NCBI GenBank assembly: GCA_017165825.1
Contig: CM029367.1
Location: 17,848,945 to 17,912,944, forward strand
From: Hepsetus odoe
Lineage: Eukaryota; Chordata; Actinopteri; Characiformes; Hepsetidae
Direction of reading: 5' to 3'
Length of the DNA stretch: 64,000 nucleotides
Part shown: piece by piece, positions 26,616 through 37,599 of the stretch
Numbering within the stretch: position 1 is the first letter of the stretch
How the letters are laid out: each line of letters opens with the position of its first letter
Program-made: the position numbers and the translations under genes
Notes under the pieces: generated by a model
What the model saw: the letters and a program-made list of their open reading frames with translations, nothing else
What the model was told of the DNA's origin: nothing
Database searches by the model: none

Positions 26616-27650
26616 AGGGATTCAATTTAACACATAAGAGTCAGGACCAAAACTGCAACTCAGTGACTCACACCACATCTGACAAAAGCTTAATAAAGTC
26701 TGCTAAATTTATTAGACAATTTATAAGGAATACTTAAACTGAGGAGCATTGTTAATGAAGTTAAAAAGTAGAGTAAAAAGGAGTGCCTTACCTAGGTATT
26801 CTAAATATAATCAACACGTGACATACAGCTAACGTATCAAAGCACTTTCATGTAGAATGGTTAAAAGTAAAAATGAGAGAAAAGGTGTTTTTTTACCTGC
26901 TCTTACAGGTTATCCCTGGTTCCCTGTTAAACATGAGCAAATATCGCCTCCTAGTGGACAAAAGGAGTATCGTTTCAAAGTAACGTTGCAAGGCGAAGTA
27001 ACAAACTCCGTACTACCAAACTAAACAGCACGTTTGAAAGTTTGAACATCCACCAAACATACATGCTGCATCCTGAAAAGTATATAAGCGTGGTGTTTGG
27101 GACACAGCTTTAGTTTTGTCAGCCATCTGCAGTCCTGCTCTGCGATTAAGTGTTTTTTTTCTTGTACAGTGACATGTGGAGATGCAGTGTTGTAGTCTGA
27201 AGTCAGTTTGAAAAAATCAGATAATACAGTTAATAATCCAAGTAGAGAAAAAAGGGGAGAAATCTTAACTCAGAAGCATAAACACACTTTTTCTTTTATT
27301 AAATAGTTTTGGGACTACACACGTTTGGAGACAGTATGAATAGTTAAAGATTACCCAAACACGGCCACATGGTCCAAAATAAATCGACGCCCCATAATCC
27401 TAAACTTGAACCAAGACTATTAACCGTGTTTACTTTTTAATCCTTCAATCTGTCCGTAATGAACAAACGCGTGGGCCGTTTGTTCCTTCATGTTCTCATA
27501 GTTTTCGACAATAATCTGTGCTTGCAGAAACTTCTCATCTGTCTTGGCCGTTTCTGAGAAGCCCGTTCAGTAACACTGCAGTGCAGCAAGCATGAACAGT
27601 GCCTTTGTTCTTCGCCGCACGTTGACTGGTCGCCATGCTGTCTGCGCCTG
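26616..27650. other. Upstream flank of hells
   Basis: No exon is supported. A TATATAAG sequence at about 27080 is TATA-box-like, but no gene can be attached to it. The sequence becomes richer in CpG towards 27500, consistent with the approach to a promoter. Confidence 0.45.
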
Positions 27651-27660
27651 TGCCAGATAC

Positions 27661-27672
27661 TTTCGCGGGAAA
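27661..27672. promoter_or_regulatory. E2F-like site, distal
   Basis: TTTCGCGGGAAA matches the E2F/DP consensus and is nearly palindromic. It lies about 520 bases upstream of the hells start codon. Mammalian HELLS is known as an E2F target expressed in proliferating cells; use of this site in the fish is inferred. Confidence 0.55.
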
Positions 27673-27904
27673 TATCGAGTAAGAAAGTTGAACACTTTTC
27701 ACAAAGGGGGGAGTTTATAACCCGATCGAAGCAGATTGGGTCCAATTAGAGCTTTTATGCACTACGTGTCTCGCTAAAGAAAAGAAATGAAGGCAAGAAC
27801 TCAAAAAGTATGAATTCGGTCATTCGTTTGAGAAAACAACCACGATAATCATGACCCGAACTTTAAATCCACCCTCCCTTCAGGTGAAGATGGTCGCGTC
27901 CAAA

Positions 27905-27915
27905 TTGGCGCGAAA
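27905..27915 (+). promoter_or_regulatory. E2F-like site, proximal
   Basis: TTGGCGCGAAA is a close match to the E2F consensus and lies in CpG-rich sequence about 270 bases upstream of the hells ATG, near the probable transcription start. Together with the site at 27661 it suggests cell-cycle control. Confidence 0.65.
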
Positions 27916-28181
27916 CCGCTCCGCAGTGCTTCTCAGTCGCGCGCCGGAAGAGTGCATGAGGGGAAGAGTGGGGTGCTCAGACCAGCCGCTCAACTTTTCA
28001 TATTTAGGAGTCGTGTAAGCTACCAGTGACCTGCAGAAACTTCATTTTGGTTTCCACTGAATTGTTATAGGCTGGGGTATACACACAAACATCCGTTTGT
28101 TTTGAGTGCCGAGCCTCGTCTGAAGAGAACTCGTTTCCTCTCAGCAGTCTGCTGCGGTGCTGAGCTCCATCTCAAGGGAAA

Positions 28182-29817
28182 ATGAGCGGGTAAGTGAAAC
28201 AGTGGTCTGAAACAGTACTGCACATTAGTCGTCGTGCTTCTAGATAGTCAGGTTGTGTAGAAGAGTGGCTTGTTTTTGCACTGAGTCTCTCTGTCCCTAA
28301 ATGACCAGGACTGTTAAAGAAGAGACTCGCAGCGTTTCCCCTCAGTGTCCCAAACCCAACGAATCACAGGAGCCAGAAGGAGCTGCGATGGAGGTGCCTG
28401 CTTCAGGTATGAGTGCGATCTCCCTTCCCTCACATTCAGCGATCACTTTTATTTCTTGCCTCGATATGAAACGCGAAGAGTCACTCCTCCAGAGTAAACT
28501 GCTGATTGCTTTGCAGTTAAATGTCAAGATGAAGAGATGATCATTACTAAAGAAATGGAGGAGGAGGAGAAGAATCTGATGGAAGAAGGGGAGAAAAAGG
28601 AAAGGGAGATGATGGAAAAGGTAAGGGAAGGAAGTCTGATCGTAGGCTTTCCTTGATGAACCACCGGCTCTTTGTTTACAGACTAGCTTTTGAGCACAGA
28701 TATGTTTAAAAATTCTGTTTTTTGTTTTTTTTTTGAGCAGGCTAGGGAGTCGTGGGAAAAGGACTCCCAAGATATGCGATTTAAAAGACTTCAGCATCTC
28801 TTGGAGAAGAGCAACATATATGCCAAATTTCTGCTTACAAAAATGGAACAGCAGCAGCAAGAGGTGTGTTTTTGTGTTGACTGGGGGAAGTGGAATCAGG
28901 ACTTTAGTGCTTTTTCCCTGGATTCTGTTTCACATTCCAGTTGCTTCATAAAGAGCTTTTTTACTCGTTTTGAAATATGAGCGTGTGTCCTCCTTGAGTG
29001 AAATTGGTGTTGTGGTATTAAAGCACAGTAGAATGTGTTTAAACAAATTTAATGCTGGTATCACTCTGAAGTGCCCACCTCTGTGAGGGATTAGAGAGAA
29101 ACACTCAAGCAAACTGAAACAGCTTTTTAATTTGCTTTTTTTTTTTTTTTTTTTTCTTGAACCCTAACATTACCCACATTGAATGAAATCCCCAATTCTT
29201 TGCATGCATGAACATTTTAGAATGTCTGGAAACTTTATTTTTCCTTTTTTTTTTAAACACAGGAAAAACGCAAGAAAGAAAGACGTGAAAAGAAAGGAAC
29301 AGCTGTGAAACAGAAGGCAAGTGTCAGCCGTTTTCTGAATGGAATATTTCTTACAGTTCACATGTTTTTATGTTTTATACATGTGGTGTTTGGTAAACAT
29401 ATCTAAACAATATCTTGCATGTTAATATTTCATCAACCTCAGTTTTTTCTTTTGCCTTTTTAATGTTTAAAAATGAGTCGTGTGTGAGAGTGAGTGACTA
29501 GTAATCAGAATAAATCATTTATACTTTTCCTGTACTTTTATTTTTTTCAGGACAGTGGCAAAAAGATGGAAAAAGGTAATTGTTTTAAAGGTTTTTGTGT
29601 GTAGATGTGTGGTTTGCTAATTTAGTGTGTGTATAAAATATTTCTGTCTCTTATGTTTGTCTAAAGTTGAGAGAAGAAAGAGAGAAAGGGAGGAAGATTA
29701 CAAAATTGCTGATGTAATGTCCAAAGAGGTAAGCACCCTCTTATGGCGGATATTTTTCAAGAAGTTGTGTTCTTTATTTTGAACTGGTTGACAATTCTCC
29801 AAGTGCTGGGAATGTGA

Positions 29818-29850
<33 letters not shown>

Positions 29851-32800
29851 GTAAAGATAAGTTTTTTTCAAATGTCCAAAGTGACATGAAATTTATCTTT
29901 TTACTTTAGGAAATTTTGTCCAAAGCCAAGAAACCGAAGCTTGATGAGGTAATTTTGAAATGGTTACTGCATCTTTAGTTTCATAAAATTGTTGCCTCCA
30001 GACTTCGGTAAAGAACTGAATAATGAAAATTGTTCTTACTTTCTTAACTGAAGGAGGCTTCCAGCCAGAAGAAACTTGAGGCAGAAGACATTGAGAAAAT
30101 AAGCGACTCTAATTCTGATATAAAAGGGCGACTCTCTGAAGCTGTGCGGGACAATGCCAAGCACATGTTTGACCCCGAAAGAAAAGTGAATGGACAGCCT
30201 GTGCCTTCACAGCAACCCAAACTTTTTACTGGAGGTGTGATGAGGTGGTACCAGGTGGAGGGAATAGAATGGCTCAGGGTAAGTAAACCGCAGGGGACTG
30301 AAGAATACATCAGTAAAGGACTAATGTGATCAAAGGCAAAGAGACTGTAATAATTAGACTGTGTTTCTTGTTACACATTTCTGTCTGACATCTTTGTTCT
30401 GTAGATGCTGTGGGAGAATGGCATTAATGGTATTCTGGCTGATGAGATGGGTCTAGGAAAAACCATACAGTGTATTGCTCACATTGCAATGATGGTTGAG
30501 AAGAAGGTCATTGGACCATTTTTGGTTGTCGCTCCTCTGTCCACTCTGCCCAACTGGATTAATGAATTTAAGAGGTTTACTCCAGAGGTGAGCTTACAGG
30601 AATAATTGGAATTGTTCAGTGTAGTATTGTGCTAAATGTCCAGTAACACTTGAGTTGTGTTAACGTTTCTATTTTTTATAATAAAACAACTGCAGTTTAT
30701 TTTTGGCCAACTTTTAATATTAACTTTCTAGAAATATATTTTTGTGTTCTTTAGGTATCTATAATGCTGTACCATGGCTCGCAGAAAGAGAGAGTTGACC
30801 TCGTGAAGAAGATTCGTAAGCCTCAGGGATCTTTGAATATGTGCCCTGTTGTTATCACATCATTTGAAATAGCCATGATTGATAGGAAGTTCCTTCAGGT
30901 AAGAGTTTACCCTTATATGTTCATTCTTGAATACACTTTATTTAATCTTTACAGTTTATAAAATTATTAAGTACATTTATTTGATAAAGGTTTTTACTCT
31001 TCTGTGCAGCGATACCATTGGAAATACTTAATCGTGGATGAGGGCCACCGGATAAAGAACCTGAACTGTCGTTTGGTGCGAGAGCTTAAAACTCTTCCAA
31101 CTGATAATAAGCTGCTGCTGACTGGGACTCCACTGCAAAATAACCTTGCAGAGCTTTGGTCTCTGCTCAACTTCCTTCTCCCAGACGTCTTTGATGACTT
31201 GAAAAGGTAACCATTCACGTGTATGAATCGCGATACAAGTTTGACTCCATTTTTGATGTATTTTGCACGATTAAACACACTTCAAATCTTAATGTCTTTC
31301 AGTTTTGAGTCCTGGTTTGACATCAGCACCATCACCTCAGATGGGGAAAGTATTATGGTCAATGAACGAGAACAAAGCATCCTGAATATGCTTCACCAGG
31401 TGGGAACAAACAGTGAACATACTGAATACTCCAGCTGAAAATATTACATCTGGTAGCTTGAATTACATTAGTTATATGACTCAGTTGCAGTAGAACCCAT
31501 GGATATTGTTTACTTATGTTGGGCTTTTGTTTGCTGATTAAACAGATTCTCACACCCTTTCTGCTGAGACGACTGAAGTCTGATGTGACTTTGGAGGTTC
31601 CACCAAAGAAAGAGATTGTGGTGTATGCCCCTCTCACTGCCAAACAGGAGTATTTCTATCGAGCTATTGTTGACAAAAGCATTGGAAAGTTGCTAGGCAA
31701 GGAAATGGTAAGATTGTAATTCATTGTTTAATTACAATTGCATGCAAAGGCTTGGATGCAGTAATTTAAGATTTATACTGGTTTAAAAGGCTGTCATTTA
31801 TTTATTTATATATTTATTCCCTCTCTCTCTTTCCTCCCCCTCCACATTAGGAAACTGCTCCTGTGGAGCTTTCCTCCTCAGGGCGACCAAAACGTAAATC
31901 AAGAAAAGTAGTTGACTACTCTGAGAAGACTGGTGACTCTCCTCATGATCTGGAGAAATACATTGAGAAAATCCAAAAAGAGATGGAGAGTCAGCAAAAG
32001 TGAGTGGTTTTTGAAACTTTTATCTACTCACCTGTAATTTTGTTAATATTTTTAAAGTCATTTCTAAAAATGTATTAATTTTTTTTTTTTTTAAGCTTTG
32101 TTCCTGTGGTAGATGTTCAGATGCCTTTAGATGCCCAGGTCAATGTGAAATTACAAAACATACTTATGCTGCTGAAGCGATGCTGCAACCATGCTTATCT
32201 TATAGAGTATCCTCTGGTCCCAGGAACTGAAGAGTTTAAAGTAATTAACACTTTGATCTCAGATCAGAAATAAACCTTACACTATAGAAAGCATGGTGGA
32301 ACATTTTTTACTTTGATTCATTGGAAGCTGTGTTTCTTCTCTTTAGATTGATGAGCAGTTGGTGGAAGCATCAGGGAAGTTCTTAATTCTGGATCGAATG
32401 CTTCCTGAACTGAAAAAGAGAGGACATAAGGTAAAGTACAAGCATTTAAGTCTGGATTAGATGGCAATTACAAAAGATGTGCAATCACACATCTATATAT
32501 ATATATATATATATATTATATTATATTTTATTAATTTTTGTCTGACCCTGTTTAGGCAAACATTTGGTTAATTCCAGCGGTAGATACAATAACTTTTTTT
32601 TTTAGTTTTGGTTCATGACCATTCTTGCATCTTGTTTTCACAGGTTCTGATTTTCAGCCAGATGACCTCAATCTTGGACATTCTGATGGACTACTGCTAT
32701 CTCCGGGGTTATCAATATAGTCGATTGGATGGGAGCATGAAATACTCAGACAGAGAGGAGAATGTATGTAGCATGCATTTTATTTTGGTGTTTTTCATGT

Positions 32801-35376
32801 AATGAATCTAAAGGCAATTTATTCACGTGTAGGATGGTGTTAAGACATTTTATCTAATCTGTACAGATGGAGAAATTTACCAAAGATCCGGAGGTCTTCC
32901 TTTTCCTACTGAGCACACGAGCTGGTGGCCTTGGTATCAACCTCACAGCTGCAGATACTGTCATCATATTTGACAGTGACTGGGTATGCATCTGCTTTCC
33001 CTAAGCAATACCTGTGATGTATACAGAATTACAAACTTGGCTTATTTAAATCTTTTAATGTAACCTGGAACCTGGCATTAAATGTTGTGTACACTGTTCT
33101 TTATTGTAGAACCCTCAAGCAGATTTGCAAGCTCAGGATCGATGTCACCGTATTGGACAGACAAAGCCTGTAGTGGTGTATCGCCTCATCACAGCCAACA
33201 CTATTGATGAGCGGATCCTGGAGAAGGCATCTGCGAAGAGAAAATTAGAGAAGATGGTGATTCATAAAAGTAATGAAACACTAGATATAGTAAAGACTTT
33301 TAGAGCAGATTTAGTCCAACAGCTAGTTCTAGCGAACAACTTTCTAAAATCTGTCTCATGCTGCTATTTATATTAAAAGATTTGTAGCTCTACAGTTATA
33401 GAAACTGGCTGTTGTAGAACATTGTCATTACTATTATTGTTGTGAGAAATTACCTAATGGGTATTTCATTATTAGTTTTTATTAGATTAGTTTATGGCTA
33501 CTGGCTAAGAGATTTTATATATATATATACACAATATACAGTACTGTGCAAAAGTTTTAGGCAGGTGTGAAAAAATGCTGTAAGCAAGGAATGCTTTCAG
33601 AAATGGAAGTGTTAATCATTTATTTTCATCAATCAACAAAATGCAGTGAATGAACAAAAGAGAAATCTAAATCAAATCAATATTTGGTGTGACCACCCTT
33701 TGCCTTCAAAACAGCATCAGTTCTTCTAGGTACACTTGCACACAGTTTTTGAAGGAGCTCGGCTGGTAGGTTGTTCCAACTTCTGTGATGTAGCTTTCCC
33801 ACATCCTTCTGTCTCTTCATGTAATCCAGACACACTGATGATGTTGGAGATCAGGCCTCTAAAGCAGAAGAATTGATGCTGGTTTGAAGGCAAAAGGTAG
33901 TAACACCAAATATTGATTTGATTTAGATTTTTCTTTTGTTCGCTCACTTTGCATTTTGTAAATTGATAAAAATAAACAATCATATTTATATTTCTTAAAG
34001 CATTCTTTGTTTACAGCATTTTTCCACACCTGCCTACATTTGCACAGTACTGTGTGTGTGTGTGTGTGTATAATTAATATATATATATATATATATATAT
34101 AATATACACACACACACACTTTATTTACATACAGTTCCGGTGTTGTTTTTTGTTGTAATCCTTTGCACACTATTTTAAGCCTTGCAGCCTATTGAGCAGG
34201 AAGATCACACCAGAGCTTTAAATTAGCTACTGAGGCTTACTTTCCTTTCATGTTAGTTATTCCATTTTATGTGTGTTTGTCTTTCATTAGATAAGTTCAA
34301 AGGTGGAAAAGCTGACCTCAAGCAATCCAAGAAATGTGTGGATGTGAATGAACTGATGGACCTTCTGAAGTCCAGAGACTATGACAGGTAGGGAATTCAT
34401 GAGTATTAAACTTGGGCAGAAATGGGGATATTTTGTGAATGGGTGAGACCAAAACAGAACTTTTTCAATTGAAATTGGGGTCTTATATTGATTCTCTAAT
34501 TACTAGTTTAGAAATCCAAAAATATATTTTAGATTTTTCTCAAAGCTACCATTATTAAAATATCAGTGGTGCAATGGTGGCCTAATGGTTGGGGACTAGA
34601 ATTCACAAGCTTCTGATTATAAGGCCTAGTCCCAGACCAGCAGGTTGCCCTGGGGTACCACTGAGCTGGGTACCGTCCTCATCACTACTCCCCGGGTGCT
34701 GGTTATGGCTGCCCACTATCTACACTGTGGTGTGTGCGTGGGTTAAATGCAGAGAATGCATTTTATTGCGATTTGGTGTGTACAGTGCTGTCTCTTCACA
34801 ATGACAAATACTTGTAATAGATTTATAGCTTCAGTTTTGACTGGTCTTACAGTAGTAAAAGTGAATGGCACACAGAACTACTGACTTTTCAGTTAACACA
34901 CAAAACAACTCCAAGCTTCTTCACTCACCCAGAACCAGCAGTGTTGGTCAAATTACATTTGATTTAATATTACAATGTTTGTGGACAGGCTGTATTTTGG
35001 ACACATATGATGACACTGAGGGATACTGATGTTGCATTGCCAATGTGTGTTGCAGGGCAGTAAAGAGCACCAAAGGGAAGGTCATCAGTGATAAAGATCT
35101 GGAGATTTTGCTAGACCGCAGTGATCTGCTAGGTAAGATGAATGGTGGCCTTCACATTAAAATGCCTGCTAGTAGAGAACTGTCTTTTTTTTTTCCAAGA
35201 TTTATTTTCCACTCTTATCCCTGCTATTATCACAATTGCAGATTTGTTCCTTCATGTGTGAAATGTGACTTTCTCCTCTTTCAGATCAAGCCAAAAAAAG
35301 TGTGAAAAAGGAGAGAGATGGAGTTTTCCGGGTGGTTGAGTCTAAAGAAGAAAATGCAGAGATATGTTTGTCGTGA
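28182..35376 (+). CDS. hells: Lymphoid-specific SNF2-family chromatin remodeller HELLS/LSH
   Basis: This ATP-driven nucleosome remodeller, with its CDCA7 partner in vertebrates, helps maintain DNA methylation and heterochromatin; human mutations cause ICF syndrome type 4. Coding exons: 28182-28189, 28309-28406, 28517-28620, 28741-28863, 29263-29316, 29551-29575, 29667-29728, 29910-29948, 30054-30278, 30405-30587, 30755-30898, 31010-31206, 31303-31399, 31546-31707, 31851-31999, 32096-32240, 32347-32430, 32644-32763, 32867-32983, 33110-33269, 34291-34387, 35056-35132, 35285-35376. They sum to 2562 bases, 853 residues (human 838). A charged, coiled-coil N-terminus precedes the SNF2 core: ADEMGLGKT (Walker A, Lys265), DEGH (365-368), LTGTPLQN, then the helicase C lobe ending in QAQDRCHRIGQT (719-730). 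The first exon codes only MSG. Intron 5 uses a GC donor. Introns 20 and 21 hold a Tc1-like element and a SINE. No defect is seen, so the gene should be functional. Confidence 0.96.
29317..29550 (+). other. GC-AG intron of hells
   Basis: The donor after exon 5 reads AAG|GCAAGT, the strong consensus typical of functional GC-AG introns. Using the next GT, four bases downstream, would shift the frame and meet a stop at the start of exon 7, so the GC site is required by the frame. The acceptor is TTTTTTTCAG at 29550. Confidence 0.8.
29818..29850. repeat. (ATT)n microsatellite in hells intron 7
   Basis: Eleven ATT units without interruption. Confidence 0.9.
33539..34052 (-). mobile_element. Tc1-like non-autonomous element (copy 3) in hells intron 20
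   Basis: Both ends carry CAGTACTG; a TA precedes the left end, and the right end runs into a TG repeat. The arrangement of arms is the same as in copy 1, with the transposase C-terminal remnant on the minus strand, here damaged by several indels so that no long open frame remains. It lies in the same intron as a microsatellite cluster and does not touch the exon boundaries. Confidence 0.85.
34051..34119. repeat. Palindromic TG-TA-CA microsatellite
   Basis: About ten TG units, then (AT)n, then about seven CA units follow the Tc1-like element. The TG and CA blocks are complementary, so the whole can form a hairpin. Confidence 0.8.
34569..34816 (+). mobile_element. tRNA-derived SINE, family B (copy c), in hells intron 21
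   Basis: A diverged copy: GCAATGGTGGCCTAATGG at the 5' end, CTGGGGTACCACTGAGCTGG in the body and AATGACAAATACTTG at the tail. The higher divergence suggests it is older than copies e and f. Confidence 0.75.
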
Positions 35377-36060
35377 TTGCTCCGAGGATTCATGTCTGAA
35401 GTCCGGGCCAGGGAGTGTAGATGGAGATTCGAAACCAGTCGCAAACTGCTGTTAAGACGATGTATAGATCAAAGTGTATAGTCCTGCTGTAGGGTTTTCG
35501 TTCCCTGTTCTGCCTTTGCATCTTGTTTTTAACTACCACTCTCTTATTTCATGTTGAAAATGTAAATGGTCCCCCTCACGTCTGATTCTTGTTTTACATT
35601 TGCATGTTTGCTGACTAGGTAGCTACTGGAACCAGTAATTGCCTTATTTTTGTACCGGATCCAGTTCAACTAGAAAATTCCCACTTTATTCCTGCCAATG
35701 TCGGTGCTCTAGGATTATAGTTCAGTTGCTCAAGTTGTTGCACATTTTTCTCCATCTTCAGTTTAGTTATCCAGGTAATGCTGTTGTAGGTTTCTTCCCT
35801 ATGCATGATGGAGGTTTTAAAATTCAACAGAACGTCATACTTAATGCACCTTAAATTGTTCCGTCACCTTTCTCCATTTTGAAACGAGTCCTCCGTTGTC
35901 TGCCGCTGACCGTTCCGCTTAATTCTTTGTAAACATTAGTCACATAAAAGCACTTTGAAAGCTTTCACTATAAAAAATGCCTAAAAGTTGGACCCTATTT
36001 TTTTGTACTGATTTGTTTTTATGTTTGCAATTAAAAAATAAATATGCTATATTCAGTTAT
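35377..36060 (+). other. 3' untranslated region of hells
   Basis: About 680 bases follow the TGA stop at 35374-35376. A polyadenylation signal AATAAA lies at 36037-36042. No other feature is seen. The exact cleavage site is inferred. Confidence 0.65.
36037..36042 (+). terminator. Polyadenylation signal of hells
   Basis: A canonical AATAAA in an A/T-rich context, about 660 bases after the stop codon; the first good signal downstream. Confidence 0.65.
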
Positions 36061-36499
36061 TAGTAGTTCATTGGTGAATGGACCTTTTATTGTTATGGTT
36101 TGTTTAAAACATCCAATACTGCGCATTGAAAGAAAGTTAAAAAAAGATAGGAAAGACTATGAGACCAGTACATTTAAAAAGGAAGTTAACATGTAGAGAA
36201 AGAAAGTACAAGAGCTACATTTAACAGTAAAGTAAAACATTTCTTAAAACAATTTGTCTTCAGTATGTGGGATTGCTGATTCAGTGTTCTAGTATGTGCA
36301 GAGATTTTGAGATTAAATGCGGTTATTTATTTATTTATTTATTTTTGTCATTAAAGTAAAAGTGAAGTATTTTGAATATATGATAGCTAGTCTTTGGTGA
36401 TTCAGCCTTCCCATAATTGTGCTTTGCACTTTTTCAAGATCGATTTTTCTGCCCAGTTTATAAGAAGTTGGCACTTTTCCAACTCAACAAGTTCATTGC

Positions 36500-36920
36500 A
36501 ATAATTTCAGGTGTTCGTATAAGAACCACATGCAAACTCCACACAGAAAGAACCCGGACCGTCCCACCTGAGAATCAAACCCAGGACCTTTTGGCTGTGC
36601 TACTCACTGTGCTCCTTCTCCTCAAATCCTGGATTTTGATTCCCTGGTGGGACGGTCTAGGTTCTTTCTGTATAGAGTTTGCATGTTCTCCCATGTCTTT
36701 GTGGGCTTCTGCCAGGAGCTCCAGTTTCCTCCCACATTCCAAAAAGACCTGCATGTTAGGTGGATTGGAGATGATAAATTACACTCTAGGTGTGTGTGTG
36801 AGATATATATATATATATCTCTCTATCTCTCTCTCTATGGACTGGCGACCTGTCTGGGGTGTACTCCAGCACCCCCTGCAGCTAAGAAAATTAGTGGTTG
36901 AGAGTGCTATTTAGTGGAAG
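36500..36920. repeat. Dispersed repeat with facing copies (inverted repeat)
   Basis: The right part (about 36626-36905, plus) carries the motifs GTTTGCATGTTCTCC, CAGTTTCCTCCCACATTCC, CTGCATGTTAGG and GACTGGCGACCTGTC, typical of a very abundant fish repeat whose class I cannot state with certainty. The left part (36529-36585) is the reverse complement of 36626-36685. The two arms are about 57 bases with a loop of about 40. A short TA/TC microsatellite lies at 36802-36835. Confidence 0.7.
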
Positions 36921-37599
36921 GTGGTGGCCAATACAGGTGTGCCTGTTTTAGCTATATGGTGGCCCTTGAGATTAGACAAGAGGATAAACAGACTAGTAAT
37001 CGTTTTATTTTTTCTGATTGTTAAATGTAAACTGAAATCAGCATAAGTAAAATGCCCTAATCTTACAGGTACTGTAAGTGATGGGGGTTATTTTTTTATG
37101 CTGCACAAACTCATCATGTGGAAAAGCACCTCTAGTTATGGAATTGTTTAAGAGTAAAAGTCTTCAGCCAAGTTAAAAAAAAAATTAAACTGTAAACCTC
37201 ATATTCCTAATGAATGACCAATCCAGTGAGTAGGGTCTCTTTTTCCTCTTCCTCCAGTTTTCTTCTTATATGTTGTATCACTGGAAGAAAGGACGTCCAT
37301 AAATTGGTTTATGTTGACTGTCCGAGGTTAAATGTAATCACATTAAATCATATTTACACCATTTCACTCATTCTAGTCAGTCAGCCAAGACATGTTTTGT
37401 ATCCATTTTTTTCTATTAAGTATTGGAGCTATGAGGCTTATAAAATATTTCCGTAAAAGTATCTTGTCTCATCCTTCTCAACCCTTAATTAGACTGATTA
37501 TTCCTTCATTTTATAATAGATGTAGCTTTCTTGATTTCTCTTCATCTTCATTCAGCTCTTACATCCATTTAAATGTTACAGCCTTAAAAAGTGTAAATG
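36921..37599. other. Intergenic, probable 3' UTR of the coiled-coil gene
   Basis: This lies between convergent genes. A TTTATT at about 37009-37014 would be an AATAAA on the minus strand and could end the coiled-coil gene transcript. Open frames on the plus strand are unsupported. Confidence 0.45.

Noticed and set aside
25816..26617. Open frames of 172, 176, 84 and 64 codons in the minisatellite as genes
   Set aside because: They exist on both strands because the 33-bp unit lacks stops; there are no splice sites, start context or non-repetitive domain.
27075..27130. TATA-box promoter of an upstream gene
   Set aside because: TATATAAG is present, but no start codon, exon or CpG context follows before the hells promoter.
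28342..28860. Minus-strand frame of 172 codons opposite hells exons 2-4
   Set aside because: Antisense of charged exons and introns; the plus-strand hells exons are supported by splice sites and homology.
36417..36914. Plus-strand frame of 165 codons
   Set aside because: It runs through a dispersed repeat and its inverted copy, with no coding features.
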